From NCBI RefSeq assembly GCF_000153105.1, contig NZ_CH672377.1, positions 906,761-970,760 of the forward strand: 64,000 bases of DNA, read 5' to 3'. Of this stretch, positions 1-9,858 are shown one piece after another (within the stretch, counting starts at the first letter, position 1; each line of letters opens with the position of its first letter). The notes below the pieces were generated by a model that was not told where the DNA came from, searched no databases, and saw nothing but the letters and a program-made list of their open reading frames with translations. This stretch comes from Blastopirellula marina DSM 3645 (lineage in GTDB: Bacteria; Planctomycetota; Planctomycetia; Pirellulales; Pirellulaceae). The translations under genes were made by a program, and so were the position numbers.

Positions 1-980
1 CAGCAGACGCGCCCCTCAATCGCTTGGGTTTGGCGCAGTGGTTGGTCAGTCCTCAGCATCCGCTAACCGCTCGCGTCACGGTCAATCGACTTTGGCAACA
101 TGCATTTGGCGCCGGCCTGGTAAAAACGGCTGAAGACTTCGGGCTACAAGGGGAACCGCCGAGCCATCCGCAATTGCTGGATTGGCTCGCGTCGCAGTTT
201 ATCGCCGAAGGCTGGGACGTGAAAGCGATGATGAAACGGATCGTCCTCTCGTCGACTTACCGCCAGTCGTCGAAGATGACGCCTGAAAAAATTGACCGCG
301 ATCCTGACAATCGTCTGCTGGCGCGAGGTCCGCGATTCCGTCTCGACGCCGAGATGATTCGGGATCAAGCGTTAGCTGTCAGCGGCTTGCTGGTCGATCA
401 GATCGGCGGCCCTAGCGTCAAACCACCGCAGCCTGCGGGCCTGTGGGAATCGGTCGGTTACAGCGGCAGCAATACGGTCAAGTTTAAAGCGGACGATGGT
501 CACGAAAAGGTGCATCGCCGCACGCTTTACACGTTCGTCAAACGAACCTCGCCGCCGCCGCAGATGAGCACGCTCGATGCGCCGTCCCGCGAGTCCTGCA
601 CAGTTCGTCGCGAACGGACCAATACGCCGCTCCAAGCGTTGATGTTGATGAACGATCCTCAGTTTGTCGAAACCGCCCGCGCTTTGGCGGTACGAACCAG
701 AACAGAAGGGGGCGAAACGCCCCAGACGAAGGCCGCCTTCTTGCTTCGCTTATGCTTGAGTCGAAATCCCCACGAGCAGGAAATCGCGGAAATCGTGCAG
801 TTAGTCGACGCTGCAAAAGCACACTTCGTCGCCGAGCCCAAAGCGGCCGAAGCGCTGCTCAGCGTCGGTGAAATCCCGCTCGACGCCAACACCGATGCAG
901 CCGCCAAGGCCGACGCCGCGGCTTGGACGTTGGCGGCCAATCTGGTGCTGAATCTCGACGAAGTGATCACCAAAAATTAG
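1..980 (+). CDS. DUF1553 (PSD1-type) planctomycete protein, C-terminal part
   Basis: The frame is open from base 3 and has no start in the window, so this is the 3' part of a larger gene. The segment begins with the typical DUF1553 opening ([11 protein letters not shown]) and carries its conserved stretches, including [20 protein letters not shown] and [16 protein letters not shown]. Family knowledge: DUF1553 is the C-terminal half of large secreted proteins, usually DUF1549-DUF1553 and often with a PSCyt1 cytochrome domain, that are expanded in planctomycetes and are usually encoded just before a DUF1501 gene. That is the case here, with a 46-nt gap. The biochemical role is unproven; links to polysaccharide breakdown are inference from gene neighbourhoods in the phylum. 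Confidence 0.9.
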   Translation, partial: ADAPLNRLGLAQWLVSPQHPLTARVTVNRLWQHAFGAGLVKTAEDFGLQGEPPSHPQLLDWLASQFIAEGWDVKAMMKRIVLSSTYRQSSKMTPEKIDRDPDNRLLARGPRFRLDAEMIRDQALAVSGLLVDQIGGPSVKPPQPAGLWESVGYSGSNTVKFKADDGHEKVHRRTLYTFVKRTSPPPQMSTLDAPSRESCTVRRERTNTPLQALMLMNDPQFVETARALAVRTRTEGGETPQTKAAFLLRLCLSRNPHEQEIAEIVQLVDAAKAHFVAEPKAAEALLSVGEIPLDANTDAAAKADAAAWTLAANLVLNLDEVITKN

Positions 981-1026
981 CTCTCCATCGCCGAATCACC
1001 CACGGCTCCTCAAGGAACGTCGAATC

Positions 1027-2484
1027 ATGGATCCTCGCCAAGAATACGGATTGGCTCTATCGCGCCGCCATTTCTTCAAACTCGGCGGACTTGGCCTCGG
1101 AACGGCGGCCCTCAGTTCGATGCTCCCCGAACGAGCTGGCGCCGCTCCTCTTTCAACATCCGGCGGGCTACCCTCGATTCCCCATTTCGCTCCCAAGGCG
1201 AAACGAGCGATCTATCTGTTCATGGCCGGCGCGCCAAGCCAGATGGACATGCTCGACTACAAGCCCAAGATGAAAGATTGGTACGACAAAGATCTGCCAG
1301 AATCGATCCGCGCGGGACAGCGTCTGACGACGATGACATCGGGTCAAACGCGTTTTCCCATTGCGCCGTCGAAGTTTAAGTTCTCGCAGCATGGGCAGTC
1401 AGGCGGTTGGTTCAGCGAATTGCTCCCCCATACTGCGAAGATGGCGGACGACATCGCCGTGATCCGCTCGGTCAATACCGAAGCGATCAACCATGATCCG
1501 GCGATCACCTACATTTGCACCGGCAATCAGTTGCCGGGTCGCGCCAGTCTTGGCGCGTGGCTCAGCTATGGCCTGGGATCCGAGAACAAAGACCTGCCGT
1601 CGTTCGTCGTGATGACCCCCAACTGGACGGGCCGCCAAGAAGCCCAAGCGCTTTACAATCGACTGTGGGGCTCTGGTTTTTTGCCAAGCAAATACCAAGG
1701 AGTCCCCCTCCGCAGTCAGGGCGATCCGATTCTGTTTCTCTCGAACCCTGACGGCGTTGGCGGCGACTTGCGCCGCCGCATGCTCGACTCGCTGGGTCGC
1801 ATGAACCAACAAGCGTTCGCCGAGATCGGCGATCCCGAAACCCAGTCTCGGATCGCCCAGTACGAGATGGCGTTCCGCATGCAAACGTCCGTTCCGGAAC
1901 TGACCGATCTCCGCGACGAGACGCAACAAGTACTAGACATGTACGGCCCGGAAGCGAGTACGCCTGGCACGTTCGCATCGAGCTGCTTAATGGCTCGCCG
2001 GATGATCGAACGGGATGTTCGCTTCGTGCAGATTTTCCATCGCGGTTGGGATCAGCATGGCAACGTGGCCGGCGACTTGCCGAAACAGTGCCATGATATC
2101 GATCAACCGGCTTGGGCGCTGATCCAAGACCTGAAACAACGTGGAATGCTGGATGATACGCTGGTGGTTTGGGGGGGTGAGTTTGGTCGCACCGTCTATT
2201 GCCAGGGAGGGTTGTCCCAAGAAAACTATGGTCGTGACCATCATCCGCGCTGTTTTAGCATTTGGATGGCTGGCGGCGGAATCAAGCCGGGCGTCGTTTA
2301 CGGAGAAACCGATGATTTCGGCTACAACATCACCAAAGACCCGGTTCACATTCATGATTTGAATGCGACGATTTTGCATTGCCTGGGGATCGATCACCGT
2401 AAGTTGTCGGTGCAATTCCAAGGCCTCGACATGCGGCTGACCGGCGTTGAAGAACATCAGGCCGTCCGCGATCTTTTGATCTAG
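1027..2484 (+). CDS. DUF1501 protein with Tat signal (alkaline phosphatase/sulfatase-like fold)
   Basis: A 485-residue protein. The N-terminus has a twin-arginine signal (RRHFFK at residues 13-18, then a glycine/alanine-rich hydrophobic stretch ending near AGAAPL), so it is probably exported folded. DUF1501 motifs are present: [12 protein letters not shown] near residue 70, [11 protein letters not shown] near 197, [15 protein letters not shown] near 330 and [10 protein letters not shown] near 380. The His/Asp-rich C-terminal half resembles the metal site of sulfatase/alkaline-phosphatase folds. It directly follows a DUF1553 gene, the standard planctomycete pair. The ATG at 1027 is preceded by AAGGAA. 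The substrate is unknown, but the family assignment is firm. Confidence 0.93.
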   Translation: MDPRQEYGLALSRRHFFKLGGLGLGTAALSSMLPERAGAAPLSTSGGLPSIPHFAPKAKRAIYLFMAGAPSQMDMLDYKPKMKDWYDKDLPESIRAGQRLTTMTSGQTRFPIAPSKFKFSQHGQSGGWFSELLPHTAKMADDIAVIRSVNTEAINHDPAITYICTGNQLPGRASLGAWLSYGLGSENKDLPSFVVMTPNWTGRQEAQALYNRLWGSGFLPSKYQGVPLRSQGDPILFLSNPDGVGGDLRRRMLDSLGRMNQQAFAEIGDPETQSRIAQYEMAFRMQTSVPELTDLRDETQQVLDMYGPEASTPGTFASSCLMARRMIERDVRFVQIFHRGWDQHGNVAGDLPKQCHDIDQPAWALIQDLKQRGMLDDTLVVWGGEFGRTVYCQGGLSQENYGRDHHPRCFSIWMAGGGIKPGVVYGETDDFGYNITKDPVHIHDLNATILHCLGIDHRKLSVQFQGLDMRLTGVEEHQAVRDLLI

Positions 2485-2508
2485 AGCCCGATTGCTCTAG
2501 TCGTTTTT
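2481..2508 (+). terminator. Rho-independent terminator of the DUF1501 gene
   Basis: A 7-bp perfect stem (CTAGAGC/GCTCTAG) with a 6-nt loop is followed by TCGTTTTT. It overlaps the TAG stop codon of the DUF1501 gene. Confidence 0.75.
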
Positions 2509-2665
2509 ACACCGGGATCGGCGTGTTCGTCTCGCTGATCCCTGCCGTCGACGCGCCGCTTCGTTCGCTTCCCCACCCGATGTGCCCACGGAAAAGAGGG
2601 GGAGAGAAACAAACGTTGCCACGTACTTTGCGCCGACGGCGACCGCTCGCGCCACGGCAGCTCAA

Positions 2666-3805
2666 TTACGGCTTTTGGCTGACAAAAACCGGTTCTTTCA
2701 CCTCTTGGTGCTCGACGATCAGTTGGTTGGCTCGCGTTTGCACGTCCAATCCGTTCGTCTCGCTGATCATCCGCTCGATTTCGCGATGGCTATTGGCCAA
2801 TTGTCGCACCGCCGGCTCCAACAACATGATCTCGGCCAGGCCGCCGCGGATGCCGACGCTTGTGGCTACGACAGCGGACAACGAGCGATTCAATCCTTGG
2901 ATCGTTTCCACATTGTTGACCAGTCCGCCGATCGAATCTCGCAGCGTCGCGACATCTTGATAGATCGCATCGATCTGTTGCAGATTCGCCTGGGTGGTCG
3001 CCATCCGTCCAGACTGCGAATTCAAGTACTCGCAAACCCAAACCATTTCGTCGAGAGCGGACAACGCACGTCCCGAATTGCGACGGTTGTCGACCAGCGC
3101 CCCTTGCAGTTCGGCCGATTGAGCCGCTGCTTCCGCCGCCAGGTCGAGCGCCGTTTGGGCGGATGCGATATCATCCCCCAGTTGGACCTGCTTGTCTAAG
3201 ACCGCTGCGACGCGATCGACCGTCAGCTCGTTTTCTTCGAGCGAACCGGCGATCTGCTGCATCTTGGCCTGATTTTTGGCGAGCGAATCGAGCGAACGCT
3301 TCGCCGAATCATGCGCCGTCGCAAGATCGATCAGTTGGTGCTGCATGCCCTTTTGCTGATCGAGCGCCGCCGCCAGTTCGCCGGCCAGGCATTGCTGATT
3401 CACAATTTGCAGTTGCAGCTGCTCCATGCGAGCCAAAACGGCGTTGGCGTCCTCAATGCGTGACGCGGCCATTTCGACCTTGGCGAGCGTATGCTCCAGC
3501 TCACCGGCCAACAACTGGTTTTCGGCCAGCGACGTTCGCTGTCGGCGAAGTTGACCCAGCAGAGAGTTCGTCTTTTGTGCGTCATCCGCATATCCGGTCA
3601 GCAGTTGGATATCTTGACGAGACGCGGCGAGTTCCGACTTTACCGAAGCGAGCTCGCGATGAAAGTCTTGTTGAGCGAAGAACATTCCGCCGGCGGCGCC
3701 GGCGGCGACGCCAAGCAAGACCAGGGCGAACGTTACGAATCCAGACCGCTCCCCGTTAGAAGCGTAAAGATCGTTGGAATCGTGATATTTCGAACGTGAT
3801 GACAT
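2666..3805 (-). CDS. Membrane-anchored coiled-coil protein of unknown function
   Basis: A 379-residue protein when started at the ATG at 3805, which has a strong ribosome site (GGAGGA, 6 nt upstream); the open frame continues 16 codons further upstream without one. One N-terminal transmembrane segment (residues about 25-45, VTFALVLLGVAAGAAGGMFF) follows a short polar tail. The remainder is long alpha-helical coiled coil rich in Leu, Ala, Gln and Glu (for example TLAKVEMAASRIEDANAVLARM), giving an inner-membrane anchor with an extended rod. No catalytic motif is visible. It is convergent with the DUF1501 gene and apparently monocistronic. A scaffold or cell-shape role can only be guessed. Confidence 0.85.
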   Translation of the reverse strand: MSSRSKYHDSNDLYASNGERSGFVTFALVLLGVAAGAAGGMFFAQQDFHRELASVKSELAASRQDIQLLTGYADDAQKTNSLLGQLRRQRTSLAENQLLAGELEHTLAKVEMAASRIEDANAVLARMEQLQLQIVNQQCLAGELAAALDQQKGMQHQLIDLATAHDSAKRSLDSLAKNQAKMQQIAGSLEENELTVDRVAAVLDKQVQLGDDIASAQTALDLAAEAAAQSAELQGALVDNRRNSGRALSALDEMVWVCEYLNSQSGRMATTQANLQQIDAIYQDVATLRDSIGGLVNNVETIQGLNRSLSAVVATSVGIRGGLAEIMLLEPAVRQLANSHREIERMISETNGLDVQTRANQLIVEHQEVKEPVFVSQKP

Positions 3806-4062
3806 AGATTTCCTCCGTGGCGAAATTGCGTCCTCTTTCCGTGTTAGCCGCACTTACCTTATCGATTCGCACACCGCAAACAGAAAAGGGAAGTGCTGGC
3901 GTTTCCCCAATCTTTTCCCAGCCCCCCATGAACAGCCTGTAAAACCGACATATCACGCAACCAGTCGTAAGGGGCAATTAAGTTTTCCCTTACTTTTGCA
4001 ACTAGCTTGAAGCCTCTTCGGAACTTAGACTACAGGCAATCTTTCTCTACTAAGGCTGCACG

Positions 4063-4527
4063 ATGAAAATTGGTAAAAACACGGTCGTCACCATCGACTA
4101 CACGTTGAAGGACGCCGAAGGCGAGATCATTGACACCTCCAGCGGCGCTGACCCGCTCGTCTATCTGCACGGCATCGGCGCATTGATCGCCGGGATGGAG
4201 TCTGCGCTCGACGGCAAGTCGAAAGGGGACGAATTCCAAATCGTCATTACGCCGGAGCAGGGCTATGGCGAATATGACGAAGAAGACGTCATGGAGATCG
4301 ACCTTGCCGCCTTTGAGGATCCGAGCCAGGTGCAAGTCGGCATGGAACTGGTCTTGGAAACGGAAGACGAAGGAGAGTTCGCCGCGGTCGTGACCGAAGT
4401 CGGGGAAGAAGTTGCGATCGTCGATCGCAATCACCCGCTGGCCGGCATGACGCTTCACTTTGAAGTCGCCGTGCGCGACGTCCGCAAAGCGACGCCCGAA
4501 GAGATCGATCACGGTCACGCCCACTAA
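4063..4527 (+). CDS. slyD: FKBP-type peptidyl-prolyl cis-trans isomerase, SlyD family
   Basis: A 154-residue protein. The FKBP core is split by an inserted chaperone (IF) domain as in SlyD: IDYTLKDAEGEIIDTS at the start, IGALIAGMESALDG near residue 45, the inserted part from about 65 to 125 beginning PEQGYGEYDEEDV, then DRNHPLAGMTLHFEV closing the FKBP fold. It catalyses proline isomerisation and helps cytoplasmic folding. Unlike E. coli SlyD it lacks a long metal-binding tail and ends only in DHGHAH, so nickel handling is probably weak or absent. It is convergent with the uvrC gene downstream. Confidence 0.93.
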   Translation: MKIGKNTVVTIDYTLKDAEGEIIDTSSGADPLVYLHGIGALIAGMESALDGKSKGDEFQIVITPEQGYGEYDEEDVMEIDLAAFEDPSQVQVGMELVLETEDEGEFAAVVTEVGEEVAIVDRNHPLAGMTLHFEVAVRDVRKATPEEIDHGHAH

Positions 4528-4558
4528 GGGGGCGTGGTCCGATCCGACCGATTGGTCG

Positions 4559-5935
4559 TTAGTCGCCGAACGTGTTCTTCTTTCGCAAGATATGGTGGTA
4601 ATGCTGCGCAAAGCGGTGCGCTTCGTCGCGCACATACTGCAACAGCCGCAGCGCGTAAGCATGCCGACTCAGTCGTAGCGGCTCCGACTGGCCAGGGCGG
4701 AAAATCTCTTCTTCCCTCTTGGCTAACGAAATCAACGTCGGCGGTTCGATCTGCAGATCGCGAAACGCCGCCAGCGCCGCGTTCAACTGCCCTTTGCCGC
4801 CGTCGATCAGCAGCACATCCGGAAAGACCTCGCCGTCGGCATGCAGCTTTTTGAAGCGCCGCGCAACCACTTCATGAATGCTGCGAAAGTCGTCGATCCC
4901 TTTCACGCCTTGGATCTTGTAGCGTCGATAGCCCGGCTTGAACGGCAGGCCGTCCAAAAACTGCACCAAGCTCGCCACGGTTTCGCCTCCCTGCAAATGA
5001 GCGATGTCGACCCCTTCGATCGACCGCGGCGTCGTCGGCAATTGCAGCACTTTGCGCAGCCCGGCTAATCCCTTTTTGGGATCAATGTAAAACACTTCCG
5101 GCTGCGCGTGCGTTTCTAGTTCGCCTCGTTCATCCAGGCGCTCGAGCATGTCGATCTCGTCGCGCAGTTTCGCCGCTTTTTCAAACTGCAACTCCTTCGA
5201 CGCTTCCAGCATCTCTTCGCGCAACTGCTTTAGCAGGCGATCGCGATTCCCTTCCAAAAACATCTGCAGGCGACGAATGTCTTTGCGGTACTCTTCTTTC
5301 GAGATCCGCAAGTTGCAGGGTGCCGTACATTGATCAATGCTCGCCAACAGACAAGGTCGAAACCACCGCCAGCGCTCGTCGTTCTCGTCGATATCGAGAC
5401 TGCAGGTCCGAAACTTGAAAATCCGCTGTAATACTTGGATCGCTCCGCGCAGCGCCCCCGCATTAGCGAACGGCCCATAAAGCTTGGCGTTCTTTTCTTG
5501 CGGCTCGCGAGTGAACTCGACACGCGGAAAATCTTCACGCTGCGAGATCATCAAATAGGGGAACGACTTGTCGTCTTTGAGATCCTTATTGAACTTCGGC
5601 TGAATATCTTTGACCAGTCGCGCCTCCATCAGCAGCGCATCGACTTCGCTATCGGTCTCGACAAAGTCGGCGTCGGCGATTTCTTTGACCCAATAACCGG
5701 TTCGAACGTCGACCGCCGCTTCGGCGTTGAAATAGCTGCTGGCTCGGCTGCGTAGATTTTTCGCTTTGCCGACATAGATCACCCGCCCTTGGATATCTTT
5801 CATCAGATAGACGCCAGGCGTAGTCGGAAATTTACGCACCTTGTCGGACGCTAGCACGAACGGGACATGTTCTTGCGGCTTCCCCTCGGTCGAGCGGCTT
5901 TCTGGTTCAGCAGGAGTATCGGCAGGTTCGGTCAT
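4559..5935 (-). CDS. uvrC: UvrC-family excinuclease subunit, short form without HhH domain
   Basis: 458 residues from the ATG at 5935; a GTG two codons upstream is possible. Order of domains: GIY-YIG nuclease (PTTPGVYLMKD and GRVIYVGKAKNLRSRASSYF, residues about 35-70), the Cys-bearing middle (CLLASIDQCTAPC), the UVR motif (LQFEKAAKLRDEIDMLE, about 245-262) and the RNase H-like endonuclease with its acidic and His residues (IEGVDIAHLQG, LLIDGGKGQLN, VRDEAHRFAQ). The protein stops just after this domain, so the C-terminal double helix-hairpin-helix DNA-binding domain of the roughly 600-residue UvrC is absent. Both nuclease centres look intact. It should act in nucleotide excision repair with UvrAB, but incision behaviour may differ. 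Confidence 0.88.
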   Translation of the reverse strand: MTEPADTPAEPESRSTEGKPQEHVPFVLASDKVRKFPTTPGVYLMKDIQGRVIYVGKAKNLRSRASSYFNAEAAVDVRTGYWVKEIADADFVETDSEVDALLMEARLVKDIQPKFNKDLKDDKSFPYLMISQREDFPRVEFTREPQEKNAKLYGPFANAGALRGAIQVLQRIFKFRTCSLDIDENDERWRWFRPCLLASIDQCTAPCNLRISKEEYRKDIRRLQMFLEGNRDRLLKQLREEMLEASKELQFEKAAKLRDEIDMLERLDERGELETHAQPEVFYIDPKKGLAGLRKVLQLPTTPRSIEGVDIAHLQGGETVASLVQFLDGLPFKPGYRRYKIQGVKGIDDFRSIHEVVARRFKKLHADGEVFPDVLLIDGGKGQLNAALAAFRDLQIEPPTLISLAKREEEIFRPGQSEPLRLSRHAYALRLLQYVRDEAHRFAQHYHHILRKKNTFGD

Positions 5936-5945
5936 GCGCACAAAA

Positions 5946-5973
5946 AATGAGGGAGAAAAAGTTCTCCCTCATT
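5946..5973 (-). terminator. Terminator of the phosphohexomutase gene
   Basis: A 12-bp perfect stem (AATGAGGGAGAA/TTCTCCCTCATT) with a 4-nt loop. Read on the minus strand it is followed by a T-run. It separates the mutase gene from uvrC. Confidence 0.85.
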
Positions 5974-6011
5974 GTAGAGCGTCACTCGAAATCGGGCAGG
6001 GGCAGCTCTCT

Positions 6012-7820
6012 CTAGATCGCCGCCGCGTACGCTTTTAGCTCGGTTTCCAAGGCATTAATCCGCTCTTGCATCGCCGATTTGGCCATGTCCAACAGCGACA
6101 GTTGTTCTGGCTCGACGTAAGTGAACATGTAGAACTTCACCTTCGGCTCGGTCCCGGACGGGCGAACCGCGACATAATTCCCTTCGGCCAAGTCGAGAAT
6201 CACCATGTCGCCCGGCGGACCATCGAGCGGCGCCTGCTTTCCGTCAGGCGTGACGATCACGTTGTTTTTGTAATCCCGCACGCGCTGCAGCGCCATTCCG
6301 TCCAACGAAGTAGGAGGCTGCTCACGGAACTTGGCCATCAGCTTTTTCATGTTGGCCATCCCCTCTGAGCCTTCCATCTTCTGGTTCAGCAGATGCTCGG
6401 CATGGTATCCATACTGCCACCAGAGCGACTCCAGCTTCTCGTGCAACGATTGGCCGTTGGCTTTGCAGTCGGCCGCGAGTTCGCACAACAGCATCGACGC
6501 GACGGCGGCGTCTTTGTCGCGTGCATACTGACCGACCAGATAACCGTGCGACTCTTCGCAGCCAAACAGGAAGTTGTCGGGGCCTTCCTCATCCATCGTG
6601 CCGCCGATGTACTTGAAACCGACCTGCAAATTGCCGAACGTCTTTACGCCGTAGCTATCGGCGATACGACGCACCATTTCGGTGGTCACCAACGTCTTGA
6701 CGACGTAATTATCGGCTTCGACGCCGACTCCGGCTTTCTTCTTGCTCAGGACAAAGTCGCACAATAGCGCGGCGATTTGATTGCCGGTGAACGTGCGCCA
6801 CTCCCCTTTCAGATCCATCGTCACTGGCGCCGCGCAACCGACCCGATCGCAGTCAGGATCGGTCGCCAACACGAACTCGGCGCCGGTTTCTTTCGCTCGC
6901 TCAATGATCGCGTCAAATACTTGCGGGTTTTCCGGATTCGAGACATGTCCCGGCACGTTCGGAAAATCGCCGTTCGGCTCGGCATGCGGCCCAAAGACCT
7001 CGACGTCGGCAAAACCGTCCGCCTGCAAAGCAGGAATTACGGCCGAAGCGCCTACGCCGTGCAGCGGCGAATAGATTAGCTTCAAATCGCGCGGCCCGCT
7101 AAAACGTTGGCCTTTGACATTCTCGATGAACGCTAGATCGACTTCATCCGTGCAGATTTCGATACTTCCCTTCCCTACAGCTTCACTAAACACAACGTCT
7201 AGCGGCAGCTCTTCGACATTCATCACCCGATCGATGATCGCTTTGTCGTGCGGCGGCAGAACCTGGCCACCGGTCGACCAGTAGACTTTCACCGCGTTAT
7301 CGCTAGGTGGATTATGGCTGGCCGTGACCATGATGCCGCAGCTGCACCGCTTGTAGCGGACCAGGAATGAAAGTTCGGGGGTGCTGCGGTAATCGTCGAG
7401 GAAATAGACTTTAAACCCGTTGGCGACCATGATTCGCGCACACAACTCCGCGAATTCGCGTGAGCGATGCCGCGTGTCATAGGCGATGCCGCACGACAGC
7501 GGCCCTTCGACGTTGTCGTTGATATACGAAGCGAGACCTTGCGCACTTTCACCGATCGTCCGTTCGTTGATCGCATTCGACCCGATCGGATACATCCGGC
7601 CGCGACGGCCGCCGGTGCCAAACGGAATCACCGTCCAGAACGCGTCATCCAGGGCTTGCCATTTCTCGGCTTGGATATGGTCGGCGACTTGCGAAGCGTA
7701 CGACGCATAGCGCGGCTCGGTAAGCCAAATCTTGATGTTTTCGGCGGCGCTGGACGTAATCTTTTGGGCGCTGACGGCCGCTTCAACTTTGCTCAACAAT
7801 GGGTCGACTTCGCTGGTCAT
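6012..7820 (-). CDS. Phosphoglucomutase/phosphomannomutase, PgcA-like alpha-phosphohexomutase
   Basis: A 602-residue enzyme of the alpha-D-phosphohexomutase superfamily; the length fits the large PgcA/PGM2-like branch. Seen in sequence: FGTGGRRGRMYP near residue 67, the phosphoserine loop GIMVTASHNPPSDN near 163-176, the metal loop ATDPDCDRVG near 318-328, the sugar-specificity loop GCEESHGYLVG near 425 and the phosphate-binding loop AVRPSGTEPKVKFY near 560. It interconverts hexose 1- and 6-phosphates (most likely glucose) in the cytoplasm, feeding glycogen and nucleotide sugars. The ATG has a clear AAGGAG site. It is transcribed divergently from the second mutase gene at 8001. Confidence 0.93.
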   Translation of the reverse strand: MTSEVDPLLSKVEAAVSAQKITSSAAENIKIWLTEPRYASYASQVADHIQAEKWQALDDAFWTVIPFGTGGRRGRMYPIGSNAINERTIGESAQGLASYINDNVEGPLSCGIAYDTRHRSREFAELCARIMVANGFKVYFLDDYRSTPELSFLVRYKRCSCGIMVTASHNPPSDNAVKVYWSTGGQVLPPHDKAIIDRVMNVEELPLDVVFSEAVGKGSIEICTDEVDLAFIENVKGQRFSGPRDLKLIYSPLHGVGASAVIPALQADGFADVEVFGPHAEPNGDFPNVPGHVSNPENPQVFDAIIERAKETGAEFVLATDPDCDRVGCAAPVTMDLKGEWRTFTGNQIAALLCDFVLSKKKAGVGVEADNYVVKTLVTTEMVRRIADSYGVKTFGNLQVGFKYIGGTMDEEGPDNFLFGCEESHGYLVGQYARDKDAAVASMLLCELAADCKANGQSLHEKLESLWWQYGYHAEHLLNQKMEGSEGMANMKKLMAKFREQPPTSLDGMALQRVRDYKNNVIVTPDGKQAPLDGPPGDMVILDLAEGNYVAVRPSGTEPKVKFYMFTYVEPEQLSLLDMAKSAMQERINALETELKAYAAAI

Positions 7821-8000
7821 CGGTGCTCCTTCAGCAACACGGCAGTTTTTTCCAGTTTCGATTTTACGGCGGATGGGGAAGTTGCTTCAATCGGGCATCC
7901 CCAGTTCGCCCTTGACTTCGCTTCGTTAAAGCGGGGAAATTGGTCCCATACCCGAAGGCCGCCCCCTTTGGCGACAGCATTGATTTACAAGGAAGAATCT

Positions 8001-9341
8001 GTGAAGGACCCGATCATCAGCGTTTCTGGCCTGCGCGGCGTCGTCGGCGAGTCGCTGACTCCCAGCGTCGCGGTGCGATATATCGCCGCTTTCGCCGAGC
8101 AAGTTTCGCCGGGGCCCATTCTGATCGCACGCGACGGTCGTCCCAGCGGAAAGCCGTTGGCCCATTTGATCGCCGGAACTCTCAACTTCTGCGGACGCGA
8201 TGTGATTCAGGCCGATATCGCGGCGACGCCGACGGTCGGCGTACTGACCCGGCAGTACCAATGCGGCGGCGCCGTGCAGATCTCGGCCAGTCACAACCCG
8301 CCTCAATACAACGGCATCAAGCTGATGGGCGCCGACGGACGCGTCATCCCGGCGGATCAGGGAGAATCGGTACTGACCGCCTATCACGCAAACTCGGCGA
8401 GTTGGGTGGCGCACGAACAACTGGGATCACTGACGAACTGCGAAGACACGCTTTCGCAGCATTTGACCAAAGTTCTGGCCATTGTCGACGTCGCTCGGAT
8501 TAAACAGCGAAAGTTCCGCGTACTGCTTGATTCCAATGAAGGAGCCGGCAGTTTGCTCGGCCGACGACTGCTGGAAACGCTCGGTTGCGAATTCGAAATC
8601 TTGGGGAACAACGCGAGCGGAAATTTTCTCCACACGCCGGAACCGACCGCCGCCAACCTGCAAGAGGTTTGCGCCAAGATCGTCGCATCTGGCGCCGACA
8701 TCGGCTTTTGCCAAGACCCCGACGCCGATCGCCTGGCGATCATCGACGCCGCCGGACGCTACATCGGCGAAGAATACACGGTCGCTCTCTGCTTGGACCA
8801 TGTGCTGGCCAGTCGCCAAGGCCCGGTCGTCATCAACTGCGCCACCAGTTTGATGAACGAGGCGATCGCGAAAAAGCATGGATCCCCGATCTTTCGTTCG
8901 TCCGTGGGAGAAGCGAACGTCACCGACATGATGATCGCCAAACAGGCGATCTTTGGCGGCGAAGGAAACGGCGGCCCGATCGATCCGCGGGTTGGCTACA
9001 TTCGCGACAGTTTCGTCGGCATGGCGCTGGTGCTCGACGCGATGGCGGCGTCGAGTTCGACGGTCGCTGAACTTGCCGACTCGATTCCCCGGTTTGAGAT
9101 TCTCAAAACTACCATGCCGCTCGATCGCGAACAGTTAGCCGGTTCGCTCGATCGGTTAACGGCTTACTTTTCCGATGCGCGAGCAAGTCGTTTGGATGGT
9201 TTGCGATTTGCGTGGGACGACGCTTGGCTATTAATTCGCGGCAGTAATACAGAGCCAATCGTGCGAATCATCGCCGAGAGTCCTGCGAGCGACCGTAGTG
9301 CGGCGCTTTGCGAAGCAGCGGCGCGGGTGATGCAAGGCTAG
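8001..9341 (+). CDS. glmM: Phosphoglucosamine mutase-like phosphohexomutase
   Basis: 446 residues from the GTG at 8001, chosen because AAGGAAGA lies 6 nt upstream and because SVSGLRGVVGE is the normal N-terminus; the frame stays open far upstream only as an antisense shadow of the divergent mutase. Seen: phosphoserine loop QISASHNPPQYNGIKL near residue 97, metal loop CQDPDADRLAII near 236, sugar loop GGEGNGGPIDP near 318, and phosphate loop LIRGSNTEPIVRII near 412. The SNTEP version is typical of archaeal-type PMM/GlmM enzymes rather than the bacterial SGTEP. It probably makes glucosamine-1-phosphate for UDP-GlcNAc; a phosphomannomutase role cannot be excluded. Confidence 0.85.
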   Translation: MKDPIISVSGLRGVVGESLTPSVAVRYIAAFAEQVSPGPILIARDGRPSGKPLAHLIAGTLNFCGRDVIQADIAATPTVGVLTRQYQCGGAVQISASHNPPQYNGIKLMGADGRVIPADQGESVLTAYHANSASWVAHEQLGSLTNCEDTLSQHLTKVLAIVDVARIKQRKFRVLLDSNEGAGSLLGRRLLETLGCEFEILGNNASGNFLHTPEPTAANLQEVCAKIVASGADIGFCQDPDADRLAIIDAAGRYIGEEYTVALCLDHVLASRQGPVVINCATSLMNEAIAKKHGSPIFRSSVGEANVTDMMIAKQAIFGGEGNGGPIDPRVGYIRDSFVGMALVLDAMAASSSTVAELADSIPRFEILKTTMPLDREQLAGSLDRLTAYFSDARASRLDGLRFAWDDAWLLIRGSNTEPIVRIIAESPASDRSAALCEAAARVMQG

Positions 9342-9357
9342 TCTCCACACGCCCAAC

Positions 9358-9858
9358 TTACCCTTGTGGGAACTGTCGGCAAAACTCATACAGCGCCATG
9401 CAGGTCGCGGTCGCCACGTTAAAGCTGTACGGCATTCCGTAGACCGGGATCTCCACGACGTCGTCCAACAAACGTAATACATCGTCAGGCGTTCCCTGTC
9501 GTTCGTTGCCGATCACCAACACGGTGTTGCGGACGAACGAAAAGTGATGGATATCTTGCGAGTTGGTCGTTTGCTCAAGACCGACCAGACGATACCCTTC
9601 GCTTTTTAGTTCCTTCAATACCGGCGGTAACGACCTATGCCGTGAGATCGGCAGCTTTTCTGCGCCGTCACGGGCAATTTTGGGGTCGATTTTCATGTTG
9701 CCGGTCACAATCACCCGAGAAACGGCGCAGCACGATGCAGCTCGGACGATTCGCGAGAGATTGACATTACTCCGAAACTGACAGCAGGCGACAATCAATT
9801 GCCGCGGCTCGTCGAGAGTCGTGGGAGGTTTATGACGCAGATGTTCGAAATCAGACAT
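9358..9858 (-). CDS. SpoU/TrmH-family RNA 2'-O-methyltransferase
   Basis: A 166-residue SPOUT methyltransferase without an N-terminal RNA-binding domain, comparable in length to TrmL-type enzymes. The three SpoU motifs are visible: FRSNVNLSRIVRAASCCAV (motif 1, residues about 28-46), TVLVIGNERQGTPDDVL (motif 2, about 112-128) and IPVYGMPYSFNVATATCMAL (motif 3, about 137-156). These form the knotted S-adenosylmethionine site. It should methylate a ribose in tRNA or rRNA; the target base cannot be read from sequence. It is convergent with the glmM-like gene, only 16 nt apart. Confidence 0.9.
   Translation of the reverse strand: MSDFEHLRHKPPTTLDEPRQLIVACCQFRSNVNLSRIVRAASCCAVSRVIVTGNMKIDPKIARDGAEKLPISRHRSLPPVLKELKSEGYRLVGLEQTTNSQDIHHFSFVRNTVLVIGNERQGTPDDVLRLLDDVVEIPVYGMPYSFNVATATCMALYEFCRQFPQG

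Noticed and set aside
7467-8000. N-terminal extension of the glmM-like protein
   Set aside because: The upstream part is antisense to the first mutase; the GTG at 8001 has a proper ribosome site and the family start.
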